DNA of 15,412 nt from Chloroflexota bacterium (GTDB lineage: Bacteria; Chloroflexota; Anaerolineae; Aggregatilineales; UBA3940): assembly GCA_010092775.1 (NCBI GenBank), contig JAADYZ010000421.1, positions 1 to 15,412 on the forward strand, written 5' to 3'. Of this stretch, positions 7,482 to 14,127 are shown piece by piece; within the stretch, counting starts at the first letter, position 1; the number at the start of each line of letters is the position of its first letter. The notes below the pieces were generated by a model. That model ran no database searches and was not told where the DNA came from. It saw only the letters and a program-made list of their open reading frames with translations. Made by a program: the position numbers and the translations under genes.

Positions 7482-8345
7482 ATGTCGGATTTACCCCTGG
7501 AGCCTGGGGAACGCCTGCGCGGTCGATATGTGATTGAACGCATCCACCGGATGGGAGGGTTGAGCACCCTTTATGAGACGATCGACCTTCAGTCGACGCG
7601 GTTGTACTCACGACGCGCAGTCAAGGAGTCTTTGCTGGACATCTCTGATGGGTGGTCAGTCGAGACCTTGAGCGGTCTCTTCAACCATCGCGCCAAGCTT
7701 CTGCTGGGCTTCAATCACCCGATCATCGTCCCGACCGTTGACTTCTTCGTCATCGGCCAGCGTGCCTATCTGGTGATGGACTTCGTGAATGGGGTTGACC
7801 TGGAAGACGTGCTGCTGAATCAGCAGAAACTGCGAGTCGATGACGTCCTCGAATGGGGAGCGCACCTCTGCTCCGCACTACACTATCTGCACACTCACCC
7901 CAAAGGCCCGATCATCTTTCGAGACATGAAGCCAGGCAACATCATCATTCGGGCCAGCGGGAAGCCCTGCCTGGTCGATTTCGGCATCTCCATCGTGTAC
8001 AAAAAGGGCCAGTTCACCGCACCGCTCGGCACTGACGGCTACGCTGCGCCAGAACAATACGGTGGCGGCGTCACTCCACTGAGCGATTTGTACGGCCTCG
8101 GAGCCACGCTTCACCACACCCTCACCCGCCACGACCCGCGTCTCTTCCCACCCTTCACATTCGAGAAACGACCGATCCGGGTCGCCAACCCGAGTGTCAC
8201 GCGTGAGCAGGAAGCCGTCATCATGAAGGCGCTGGCCTATGATGAAGAAGAGCGCTTCCAAAGCGCGGCAGACATGTTGCAGGCCCTCAACAAAGTGATC
8301 CATAAGCCCGTACCGGTAAAGGACGCATCGTCAGACGACCGCTGA
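7482..8345 (+). CDS. Minimal Hanks-type Ser/Thr protein kinase (287 aa)
   Basis: A cytoplasmic protein kinase domain with no membrane helix, PASTA or other sensor domain. Catalytic elements visible: Lys48 in AVKE (ATP lysine), FRDMKPGN at 147-154 (catalytic loop with Asp148, Lys150 and Asn153), DFG at 166-168 (metal-binding Asp166), GTDGYAAPEQY at 183-193 (activation segment and APE), and SDLYGLG at 201-207 in helix F. Two elements differ from the usual pattern by my alignment. The glycine loop reads RMGGLSTLY, with Arg and Ser in place of the first and third glycines. The helix-C position normally held by Glu in F-x-x-E-A reads FNHRA. Activity is therefore likely but not certain. The start is ATG 7482, with GGAGAGG 5 bases upstream; a TTG at 7395 in the same frame lies inside the tRNA and was rejected. 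Targets are unknown. Confidence 0.9.
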   Translation: MSDLPLEPGERLRGRYVIERIHRMGGLSTLYETIDLQSTRLYSRRAVKESLLDISDGWSVETLSGLFNHRAKLLLGFNHPIIVPTVDFFVIGQRAYLVMDFVNGVDLEDVLLNQQKLRVDDVLEWGAHLCSALHYLHTHPKGPIIFRDMKPGNIIIRASGKPCLVDFGISIVYKKGQFTAPLGTDGYAAPEQYGGGVTPLSDLYGLGATLHHTLTRHDPRLFPPFTFEKRPIRVANPSVTREQEAVIMKALAYDEEERFQSAADMLQALNKVIHKPVPVKDASSDDR

Positions 8346-8460
8346 ACACGCACCATCACAAGGGCTCTCAGTCGAAGCGTATTGGGAAGACCACCTCCCC
8401 GACTCACTGGCCATCAGCGAGCAGATGCGTGCTATGCTGGCAGAACAAGACGCCAAATAA
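8320..8460 (+). other. Coding-like stretch in the +1 frame after the kinase
   Basis: Frame +1 relative to the kinase is open from 8320 to a TAA at 8458-8460. After the kinase stop it reads like ordinary protein, for example AYWEDHLPDSLAISEQMRAM. No ATG, GTG or TTG occurs before 8425, so it cannot be a separate gene of useful size. It may be a C-terminal extension lost by a one-base frameshift, or a decayed remnant. The rest of this 183-base gap holds the next gene's promoter. Confidence 0.35.
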
Positions 8461-8472
8461 GCCGGAACCCGT

Positions 8473-8502
8473 TTGCAGAATTCGCACTCAGCATAGGATA
8501 AT
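8473..8502 (+). promoter_or_regulatory. Promoter for the glycoside hydrolase
   Basis: TTGCAG at 8473-8478, 18 bases, then GATAAT at 8497-8502 (5 of 6). The -35 and spacing are the same as in the promoter at 1284-1313. Predicted start near 8509. The Shine-Dalgarno GGGGAG (8517-8522) lies 6 bases before ATG 8529. Confidence 0.6.
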
Positions 8503-8528
8503 GCGCTCGTCTTGATGGGGAGCGCTTA

Positions 8529-9506
8529 ATGATTTCACATCCCAAGCCACAACCTTTCCTGATCGTCCTGATCTTACTACTGGTCGTTTTGTTTGTCCCT
8601 AGCAGTGTCGCAGCCCAGGACGGCGGCGACCCTCCTTCGCCCACAACGCCTGTCAACTTCTACGGTGCCAACTTCATCGCCCCCTTTGAACCCTGGACCA
8701 GCCTGGCCGACGAAATGGGTGCCAGCGTGGTGCGATGGCAGTTCAACTGGCGCGATCACGAACCGAGCCAGGGCCAATGGAACTGGACCCTGACGGACAA
8801 GATCATCCCGGCCTGGCGCGATGGGGGCATTCGCATTCATGCGCTGCTGCACAATCCGCCTGACTGGGCGAAGGTCAACCCACCCGATGGCCTTCAGCCG
8901 CGCAACCTGGACCTCCCCTGGAACGATCCGAACAACCATTGGGCGCGCTACTGCTACGAATTCGCCAACCGCTACAAAGGCCAGATCGACAGCTACGAAA
9001 TTTGGAACGAACCTGACCTCAAGCAGTACTTTGAGGGCAATGCGCAGGAGTACTACAACCTGATGCGTGCCTGCTATCAGGCCATCAAGGCGGTTGACCC
9101 GGATACACCGGTGGTGATGGCCGGGATGGCGGTGCTGGTGGATCGCCAGTTTATGCAGGATGTGATCCGATTGGCAGCAGAGGACCCACAAGGCCCTGCC
9201 TATAACTATTTCTTCGATGCTGCCAACATCCACATGTATGCCGATCCGGATCTGGTCTGGACGCTTGCCCAATGGACACGCGGTGTATTGGCCGAGAACG
9301 GCCTCGGCGACAAGCCCATCTGGATTACTGAGGCGAACGCCGCCCTGTTAGGCTATGGTGATGCGCCCGACACAGCGGATTGGTATTTCGCGAACGAGCA
9401 GGAACAGGCCTGGTACATCTTGCAAGCCATTGCCAACGCCCATGCCGCCCGCGCCGAGCGCTTCATGGTCTTCCGATTTGCTGATGACGACATGAATCTG
9501 AGCTAA
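8529..9506 (+). CDS. Secreted clan GH-A glycoside hydrolase, catalytic part, ended by an in-frame TAA
   Basis: An exported enzyme expected to cleave a polysaccharide or glycoside outside the cell. The signal peptide covers about residues 1-30, with a hydrophobic core LIVLILLLVVLFV and probable cleavage after VAA or AAQ. A TIM-barrel domain follows. The acid/base Glu161 lies in YEIWNEPDL and the nucleophile Glu268 in KPIWITEAN, the paired arrangement of clan GH-A (GH5/GH39-like); the exact family cannot be assigned by eye. The ORF stops at codon 326, just after strand 8 of the barrel (RFMVFRFADDD). The same frame continues without another stop to 10880 and supplies the missing last helix. The natural product is therefore probably one 783-residue protein, and this piece is truncated or the TAA is a sequence error. 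Substrate unknown. Confidence 0.85.
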   Translation: MISHPKPQPFLIVLILLLVVLFVPSSVAAQDGGDPPSPTTPVNFYGANFIAPFEPWTSLADEMGASVVRWQFNWRDHEPSQGQWNWTLTDKIIPAWRDGGIRIHALLHNPPDWAKVNPPDGLQPRNLDLPWNDPNNHWARYCYEFANRYKGQIDSYEIWNEPDLKQYFEGNAQEYYNLMRACYQAIKAVDPDTPVVMAGMAVLVDRQFMQDVIRLAAEDPQGPAYNYFFDAANIHMYADPDLVWTLAQWTRGVLAENGLGDKPIWITEANAALLGYGDAPDTADWYFANEQEQAWYILQAIANAHAARAERFMVFRFADDDMNLS

Positions 9507-9509
9507 GGT

Positions 9510-10880
9510 ATGATGAGCAACGATCAACGAGCCCGTCCTTCTTATCGCGCCTTTCAGTTGGCCGCAGAGATGATGGTCAACATCGAGAGCGCCAGCCGCG
9601 AGGTACGCGGCGAAGACGCCGTGATCACCACCTTGAACCGCGCTGATGGGGCGCGCATCATTGTAGCGTGGACGAAAACAGGGGCCGGAGCGGGCAATCT
9701 AGAGATTGAAGCACGGTACCCGGCTGCCTTGTTGTTCGACTGGACCGGCGAATCGCGCGTGATTCGCGGCGATGCCAATGGCAACTACATCCTCAATTTG
9801 CCCGTCGCGCCGGGGCGTAACCTGGCAGGCGACGACCGCTACTCCGTCGGTGGTCCAACCTTCATGATCATGGAATTCGATAATGAGGCGCCCAGCAGCG
9901 CCATCCAAATGGAAGCCCTGCCAGGCGGACGCAGCATCGTATTGAGCTGGGAGGCCAATGACGGCGCTCTGGGGACGGGCGCAGAATCCTACGAGATACA
10001 GGTGAGCCGCGACAATGGACCCTGGGAAGCGCTAGACCCTGAGTTGATCGACGGGACCGAGGCGATTGTTGACATCTCCAGCGGCGGTGCCTTTGCTTTC
10101 CGGGTGCGTGCCACCGACTTCGCCGGGAATCAGGGAGGCTACTCAATTCCCGTTAGCACACAGTATACGCCATCGGGGTTTCTGGCGATCCAAGTTCTCG
10201 ATATACGAAATCAACCGGTACCCTTTGCTCGCCTGACCCTGGCGGATGGCTCCCTGCACGATGCGGATGAAGAAGGCTGGATCCGCATTCAACATACCGA
10301 AGGGACCGTCCAACTGATCAATTTGGATGGATCGCTGCACGGTCAGCGGGCTTTGGATGCCAGCTACAGCATCGCACGCGACCAGCAGACAGTTGATCGC
10401 TTTATGCTGCTTCCTCTGGAGAACCTGATCAACAACGGGGCCTTTTCGGATGGCTTGAACGGTTGGAACACCTCGCCGGATGGCAGCCTAGTCCTGATTG
10501 ACCATCGGATTGAACGCGGCGTAGCCGCCCGCCTGACGGGTGTGCGCCGTCCCTGGGGCTATCCTTATCTGTCCGTACAGCAAGATATCCCCACCCACTA
10601 CAACAGCGCCATCCTGAGTTTCGAATATCATCTACCCGCGCCGGAGTCCAACGCAATTGGTCAATGGTTCCAGGTACGGGCGATTACGCCAGCCGGTCAG
10701 ACGACCCTCTTCCAGACCCAAGAGCCGACCGACTCCTTCACCCGCCACTGGGTTGACCTCAGTTCCCTCGCCGGACAGCCGGTACAGTTCATCTTCGAGA
10801 TTGTCGGGCCGCGCGGCGCCGCCCCCATCAGCGTTGAGATCGATACAGTGATTCTGGGCAATGTGCCCATCTTAGACTAA
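9510..10880 (+). CDS. C-terminal half of the same glycoside hydrolase: barrel end, FN3-like and CBM-like modules
   Basis: In the same frame as the upstream hydrolase, separated by one TAA and one Gly codon. It begins with the final barrel helix (RARPSYRAFQLAAEM, the usual place where such enzymes end their TIM barrel). Then come a beta-sandwich region to about residue 125 (including APGRNLAGDDRY), a fibronectin-III-like domain at about 130-215 (LSWEANDG, FAFRVRATDFAGN), a short carboxypeptidase-regulatory-like segment at about 225-295 (LDIRNQPVPFARLTL), and a C-terminal jelly-roll resembling carbohydrate-binding modules at about 305-456 (NNGAFSDGLNGW to VEIDTVILG). It has no signal peptide of its own and no strong Shine-Dalgarno for ATG 9510, so it is not a free-standing gene. 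Reinitiation 3 bases after the stop is conceivable but would make a cytoplasmic fragment. Confidence 0.8.
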   Translation: MMSNDQRARPSYRAFQLAAEMMVNIESASREVRGEDAVITTLNRADGARIIVAWTKTGAGAGNLEIEARYPAALLFDWTGESRVIRGDANGNYILNLPVAPGRNLAGDDRYSVGGPTFMIMEFDNEAPSSAIQMEALPGGRSIVLSWEANDGALGTGAESYEIQVSRDNGPWEALDPELIDGTEAIVDISSGGAFAFRVRATDFAGNQGGYSIPVSTQYTPSGFLAIQVLDIRNQPVPFARLTLADGSLHDADEEGWIRIQHTEGTVQLINLDGSLHGQRALDASYSIARDQQTVDRFMLLPLENLINNGAFSDGLNGWNTSPDGSLVLIDHRIERGVAARLTGVRRPWGYPYLSVQQDIPTHYNSAILSFEYHLPAPESNAIGQWFQVRAITPAGQTTLFQTQEPTDSFTRHWVDLSSLAGQPVQFIFEIVGPRGAAPISVEIDTVILGNVPILD

Positions 10881-10891
10881 GGACATCCCCA

Positions 10892-12958
10892 ATGGGCAGC
10901 CTGCCAGTACGTGAGATGGTGCTCTATAAACACGGTGTTGGCTTTTTCGTGCGGCAAGGTCAGGTCGACGGCAACGAGGTCGAATTGGTCTTTCGCCAGG
11001 ATGAAATCGATGATGTGTTGAAGAGTCTGGCCGTATTCGACCAGAGCGGCGGGCAGGTGTTAGGCATCCATTATCAAACACCGATGGATCGCCATCATCG
11101 CCTGGACAGCACTTCAATCCGGCTGTCCTCGTCGAACAGCCTGCGCGATCTGTTGGAGAGCTTGAGTGGACGACAGGTTGAACTGACTGTCAGCGGCTTC
11201 GCCGAACCGATTAGCGGGCGGATGGTCGGCCTGGAACAGCTTGAGGCAACACCCTATCCGCAGCCCAGCAAGCGCCACCTGGTGACGATCCAGATGGAGA
11301 GCGGCCAGATTCGCGTCGTTGATCTGGAAGCAGTGCAGGCGCTGCACATTACCGACGCCCAGGCCAGTGCTGACTTAACCTACTTCCTCGACACCAGCAT
11401 GTCTGAGGACGTACGACGCACCATCCGGGTCCGCCTCAACGATCAGGAACAACACGACGTCCTGGTCTACTACGTCGCGCCAACAGCCACCTGGCGCGTC
11501 AGCTATCGCATTGTGGCCGAAGCACAAGAAGACCGGGCCAGCGGCGATCTGCTGCTGCAAGCCTGGGGCCTGTTCGACAATCGGCTGGATGAAGATTTGG
11601 AGGATGTCAACTTGACGATGGTAGCGGGGCAGCCTATCTCCTTCATCTACCGCCTCTATGAGTCACAAATCCCCCAGCGGGCGACCGTCAAAGATACAGC
11701 CCGCATCGCCCCCGGTCCAATCGAATTTGCTGGGGTCGAAATTGAAGAACACAGCGAAGGGGTAAAGGGCAACAATCGTGCCGATGCCCTCTACCTTCTT
11801 GAGGCCCAGCCAGAAGAGACGAGTCGCGGCCCGGCGTCCTCGGCGAGTGTGCAGTTTGATGATCGCTTTCAGGCGGAGGAATCTGTGGTGGCGGCAGACA
11901 TGCCTGCGCTGCGGCGCATGTCGCGGGGCCAGGCCAGCCAGGCCGGGCCAGCCCAGGCCGAAGGAAAAGAGAGCGCCGAGTTCTTTCAATATGTGGTGAC
12001 CACGCCGCTGAATGTCAAGCGCGGCGAATCTGCGATGGTACCAATCATCAACAGCGACCTGGTCTATGAACGCATCCTGCTCTACAACGGGCGAAAGTTT
12101 CGCCGCCACCCGGTCGCCGCGATACGCTTCGTCAATCATAGTGGCTTGACGCTTGAACGCGGGCCAGTCACCGTCATTGAGGACGGCGAGTATCGTGGCG
12201 AGGCGGTGATTCCCTTTACCCAACCTGATGCCGAGGTATTTGTCCCCTTTGCTGCTGAACTAGGGATCGTCATCACCGAGGAGCAATTCCAAGGCTCCAC
12301 TACAGCAAGCATCAGCATTGGCAAGAATATCTTCGACCCCAATCTTCGCCAGTTGGTGGAGCAGCGCTACAATCACATCACCGTGACACACACGATAGAG
12401 AACAACAGCGATCGTGACCGAGTTGTAACCATCGAGATGCCTACACGGCAAAACTGGACGCTGTTCAACACACCTGACCCCGACGTCGAGACAGCCGAAG
12501 TACGCCGTTGGCGTGTATTGGCCACTCAACGTGATACGACAACGCTCGTGGTGCAAGAGCGCAGATTGACCGCGTTGCAGCACTCGATTAAAAGTCTGAC
12601 CGAGCGGCAACTTGTCGACTGGTTGGAAGGACAGTGGTTGGACCAAGCCACCTTCGACGCACTATCCGACATTCTGACTACCCTGCAAGGGCTCAGTCAT
12701 GCAAAAGCAGAGCAGAAGCGCCTCCGAGATCGTCGTAAGTCCCTGTACGAACGGCAGGAACAACTACGCCAAAACCTAGGCGCCCTCTCGACTGATGGAG
12801 ACGAAGCACGCTTGCGTCGTCAGATGCTAGATCAGTTGGAAGAAGCTGAGAATGAGGTGATCGAAATCGGGCGCCGTATCGATGAGTTGGCCGCACAAAT
12901 CCGCGCGGGCAACACCCAAGTCGAGCAGATGATCGCTGATTTGAACCGGGGCGGCTAG
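10892..12958 (+). CDS. DUF4139-like protein (688 aa), function unknown
   Basis: The N-terminus (VREMVLYKHGVGFFVRQG, then DEIDDVLKSLAVFD) and the later beta-rich middle (VLVYYVAPTATWRVSYRI, then AWGLFDNRLDEDLEDVNLTMVAG) match the pattern I know for DUF4139-type proteins, whose biochemical role is not established. A variable linker at about 265-360 separates the two halves. The last 110 residues are charged and predicted coiled coil (KAEQKRLRDRRKSLYERQEQL onward). No signal peptide or membrane helix is seen, so it is probably cytoplasmic, unlike the secreted hydrolase before it. Start ATG 10892 lies 11 bases after the hydrolase stop, and AAGGA (10879-10883) overlaps that stop, so the two are probably in one transcript and translationally coupled. 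The gene converges on the next one with no space between stops. Confidence 0.75.
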   Translation: MGSLPVREMVLYKHGVGFFVRQGQVDGNEVELVFRQDEIDDVLKSLAVFDQSGGQVLGIHYQTPMDRHHRLDSTSIRLSSSNSLRDLLESLSGRQVELTVSGFAEPISGRMVGLEQLEATPYPQPSKRHLVTIQMESGQIRVVDLEAVQALHITDAQASADLTYFLDTSMSEDVRRTIRVRLNDQEQHDVLVYYVAPTATWRVSYRIVAEAQEDRASGDLLLQAWGLFDNRLDEDLEDVNLTMVAGQPISFIYRLYESQIPQRATVKDTARIAPGPIEFAGVEIEEHSEGVKGNNRADALYLLEAQPEETSRGPASSASVQFDDRFQAEESVVAADMPALRRMSRGQASQAGPAQAEGKESAEFFQYVVTTPLNVKRGESAMVPIINSDLVYERILLYNGRKFRRHPVAAIRFVNHSGLTLERGPVTVIEDGEYRGEAVIPFTQPDAEVFVPFAAELGIVITEEQFQGSTTASISIGKNIFDPNLRQLVEQRYNHITVTHTIENNSDRDRVVTIEMPTRQNWTLFNTPDPDVETAEVRRWRVLATQRDTTTLVVQERRLTALQHSIKSLTERQLVDWLEGQWLDQATFDALSDILTTLQGLSHAKAEQKRLRDRRKSLYERQEQLRQNLGALSTDGDEARLRRQMLDQLEEAENEVIEIGRRIDELAAQIRAGNTQVEQMIADLNRGG

Positions 12959-12964
12959 CTAGCC
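12953..12964. repeat. 12-bp palindrome holding both convergent stop codons
   Basis: GGCTAGCTAGCC is a perfect palindrome. Its centre is the junction of the plus-strand TAG (12956-12958) and the minus-strand TAG (12959-12961). It has no T-run on either side. It could act as a weak bidirectional structure but may simply reflect two TAG stops meeting. Confidence 0.6.
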
Positions 12965-13561
12965 CCCGCCAAACAGACCGGCGAAGCTCAAGCCAGGTAC
13001 GAGGAAGAAGACCAGGCTCACCAGCAAACCGAGGACAACCAGGGCGACGATGGCGAGCAAGCTCACTTCGATCCAGGTGCGCACCCGTCGATTGCCCTGG
13101 CGCTCTTTCGCAAACAAATAGAGCATGTGATCAATCAGCGCGTTTTGCTGTTCGATCTGCCAGGAGAGGGCTTGCAGCAGTTGAAGCTGGGTGTTTTGCG
13201 CCTCGACCACCGCCCGCAGGACGGCTCCGCTGCCACTCGGATTTTGCTGGGGGCTGCGCGATTGGCTGGCCTCTAAGGATTGGTCAGCATCGTCAGACCC
13301 GCCGACTTCCACCAGAATATCGCTGTAGCCCTCCAGGTCCTCCAGCTTTTGCAGGATGCGCACGTCGTCGGGGCGCAGTTGCAGGGCACGGCGCAGCGTC
13401 TGGACCCTGGCCTCGCGCGAGTCCGCCAATTCGCTGGCCAGCAGCCAGGCATCGGCGTTATGCCGATCTTCGCGCAGCACCGACATAACGATGTTGCGGG
13501 CCTCTTTGCGCTGGCCTAGTTTGATCAATTCGACGGCTGCACGTAAGCGTGCCTCGGACAT
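12959..13561 (-). CDS. Tail-anchored TPR-like membrane protein (200 aa)
   Basis: An N-terminal helical region (about residues 1-85) has the spacing of two to three TPR-like repeats: ELIKLGQRKEARNIVMSVL, then NADAWLLASELADSREARVQTL, then LQLRPDDVRIL. A Ser/Gln-rich linker follows at about 88-112, then a Gln-rich helix at 113-152. A basic stretch (RRVRTW) precedes a single membrane helix at about 165-188, with a short Gly-rich tail (FGGG). With no signal peptide, the TPR part should face the cytoplasm. The start was set at the ATG at 13561 because AGAGG (minus strand, 13574-13570) is well placed; the frame stays open to 13858 but that extension is unlike protein and overlaps the NFU gene. Function unknown; an anchor for a soluble partner is a reasonable guess. 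Confidence 0.8.
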   Translation of the reverse strand: MSEARLRAAVELIKLGQRKEARNIVMSVLREDRHNADAWLLASELADSREARVQTLRRALQLRPDDVRILQKLEDLEGYSDILVEVGGSDDADQSLEASQSRSPQQNPSGSGAVLRAVVEAQNTQLQLLQALSWQIEQQNALIDHMLYLFAKERQGNRRVRTWIEVSLLAIVALVVLGLLVSLVFFLVPGLSFAGLFGGG

Positions 13562-13624
13562 AAATGCTTCCTCTGGCTGTCTGGAGCGATGTGGGTGGAT
13601 TGTTCCCCCCGGCATGACCCAGAC

Positions 13625-13651
13625 ATTATAGCATAGGGCCGCTCGGTGCAA
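13625..13651 (-). promoter_or_regulatory. Extended -10 promoter for the tail-anchored protein
   Basis: On the minus strand, TATAAT (13630-13625) is a perfect -10 preceded by TGC, an extended -10. TTGCAC at 13651-13646 can serve as -35 with a short 15-base spacer. The leader would be about 57 bases. Confidence 0.65.
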
Positions 13652-13676
13652 GCGTAATTGCGGCACATCTCGAATG

Positions 13677-13719
13677 GCAGGCCAGGTTTCGTCGGTGATA
13701 GATGAAACGTCTAGCCTGC
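13677..13719 (-). other. Imperfect stem-loop after the NFU gene
   Basis: GCAGGC (13677-13682) pairs with GCCTGC (13714-13719), and GTTTC (13686-13690) with GAAAC (13704-13708). An internal loop lies between the two stems and a 13-base apical loop closes the structure. It lies 7 bases after the NFU stop. No T-run follows on the minus strand, so it is a possible 3' end structure rather than a clear terminator. Confidence 0.35.
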
Positions 13720-13725
13720 GATTGG

Positions 13726-14022
13726 TCAGTCGGCGCCGATCTCGTTTTGGCTGGTGGCTTCGATGCCAATCACTTTCTCGAGATCGGGGAAGAACTGCTT
13801 GGCGGTCCCTTCGATCCAGCCGTGCAGAGTGCTGGTCGAGAGTGCACAGCCTTCGCAAGCGCCGCCTAATTCCACGGTTAGAATGCCCTTGTCAAACTCA
13901 CGATAGGTTACCCAACCGCCGTGATACTGTTCAATATAGGCGCTGAGGAATTCAATCAGCCCCTTCATACGGGTGGGAACGTCTTGTTCAGGGTCAGGGG
14001 TGTATTGGGGCAGGTTGCTCAT
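13726..14022 (-). CDS. NFU-type Fe-S cluster scaffold protein (98 aa)
   Basis: A small cytoplasmic protein of the NifU C-terminal domain family, which holds a transient Fe-S cluster and passes it to target enzymes. The signature GACEGCALSTSTL carries the CxxC pair, Cys56 and Cys59, in the expected place after a beta strand (GILTVELGG). It is followed by helix LHGWIEGTAKQFF and a last strand KVIGIEA. The length matches single-domain NFU proteins. ATG 14022 was chosen because GGAGG (minus strand, 14034-14030) is 7 bases upstream; a GTG at 14025 is adjacent and less well spaced. No other Fe-S assembly gene (suf, isc, nifS) is visible nearby. It sits between comM and the tail-anchored gene and is probably transcribed on its own. 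Confidence 0.93.
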   Translation of the reverse strand: MSNLPQYTPDPEQDVPTRMKGLIEFLSAYIEQYHGGWVTYREFDKGILTVELGGACEGCALSTSTLHGWIEGTAKQFFPDLEKVIGIEATSQNEIGAD

Positions 14023-14062
14023 CACATGGCCTCCACATCAATGGATTCTGAGACGTAGTTCT

Positions 14063-14071
14063 CTTATCCTA
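14063..14071 (-). promoter_or_regulatory. Candidate -10 region of the NFU gene
   Basis: On the minus strand, TAGGATAAG offers TAGGAT or GATAAG as -10. No good -35 is found 15-18 bases upstream; that place is occupied by the dyads at 14077-14112. This is consistent with, but does not prove, a regulator-dependent promoter. Confidence 0.35.
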
Positions 14072-14076
14072 ACTGC

Positions 14077-14112
14077 AAAGGTGGACTTTGGGTAAGTCTA
14101 AAGATCACCTTT
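14077..14112. promoter_or_regulatory. Paired inverted dyads, possible operator of the NFU gene
   Basis: Two 13-bp elements, AAAGGTGGACTTT (14077-14089) and AAAGATCACCTTT (14100-14112). Each has AAAG/CTTT arms around 5 bases. The reverse complement of the second is AAAGGTGATCTTT, identical to the first at 11 of 13 positions, so they are inverted copies with centres 23 bases apart. The outer one extends to a 7-bp stem (TCTAAAG/CTTTAGA, 14097-14115). AAAGGTG of the first (14077-14083) can also pair with CACCTTT of the second (14106-14112), so alternative RNA folds exist. No T-run follows on the minus strand. Either a DNA-binding site pair or comM 3' structure. Confidence 0.45.
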
Positions 14113-14127
14113 AGATGGTGTTCTTCT

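Noticed and set aside
9510..10880. Second hydrolase ORF as an independent gene
   Set aside because: It has no ribosome site or signal peptide and begins in the last helix of a TIM barrel, in the same frame as the upstream ORF.
13562..13858. N-terminal extension of the tail-anchored protein to 13858
   Set aside because: The extension overlaps the NFU gene and a perfect TATAAT promoter, and its composition (Arg-rich, no pattern) is not protein-like.
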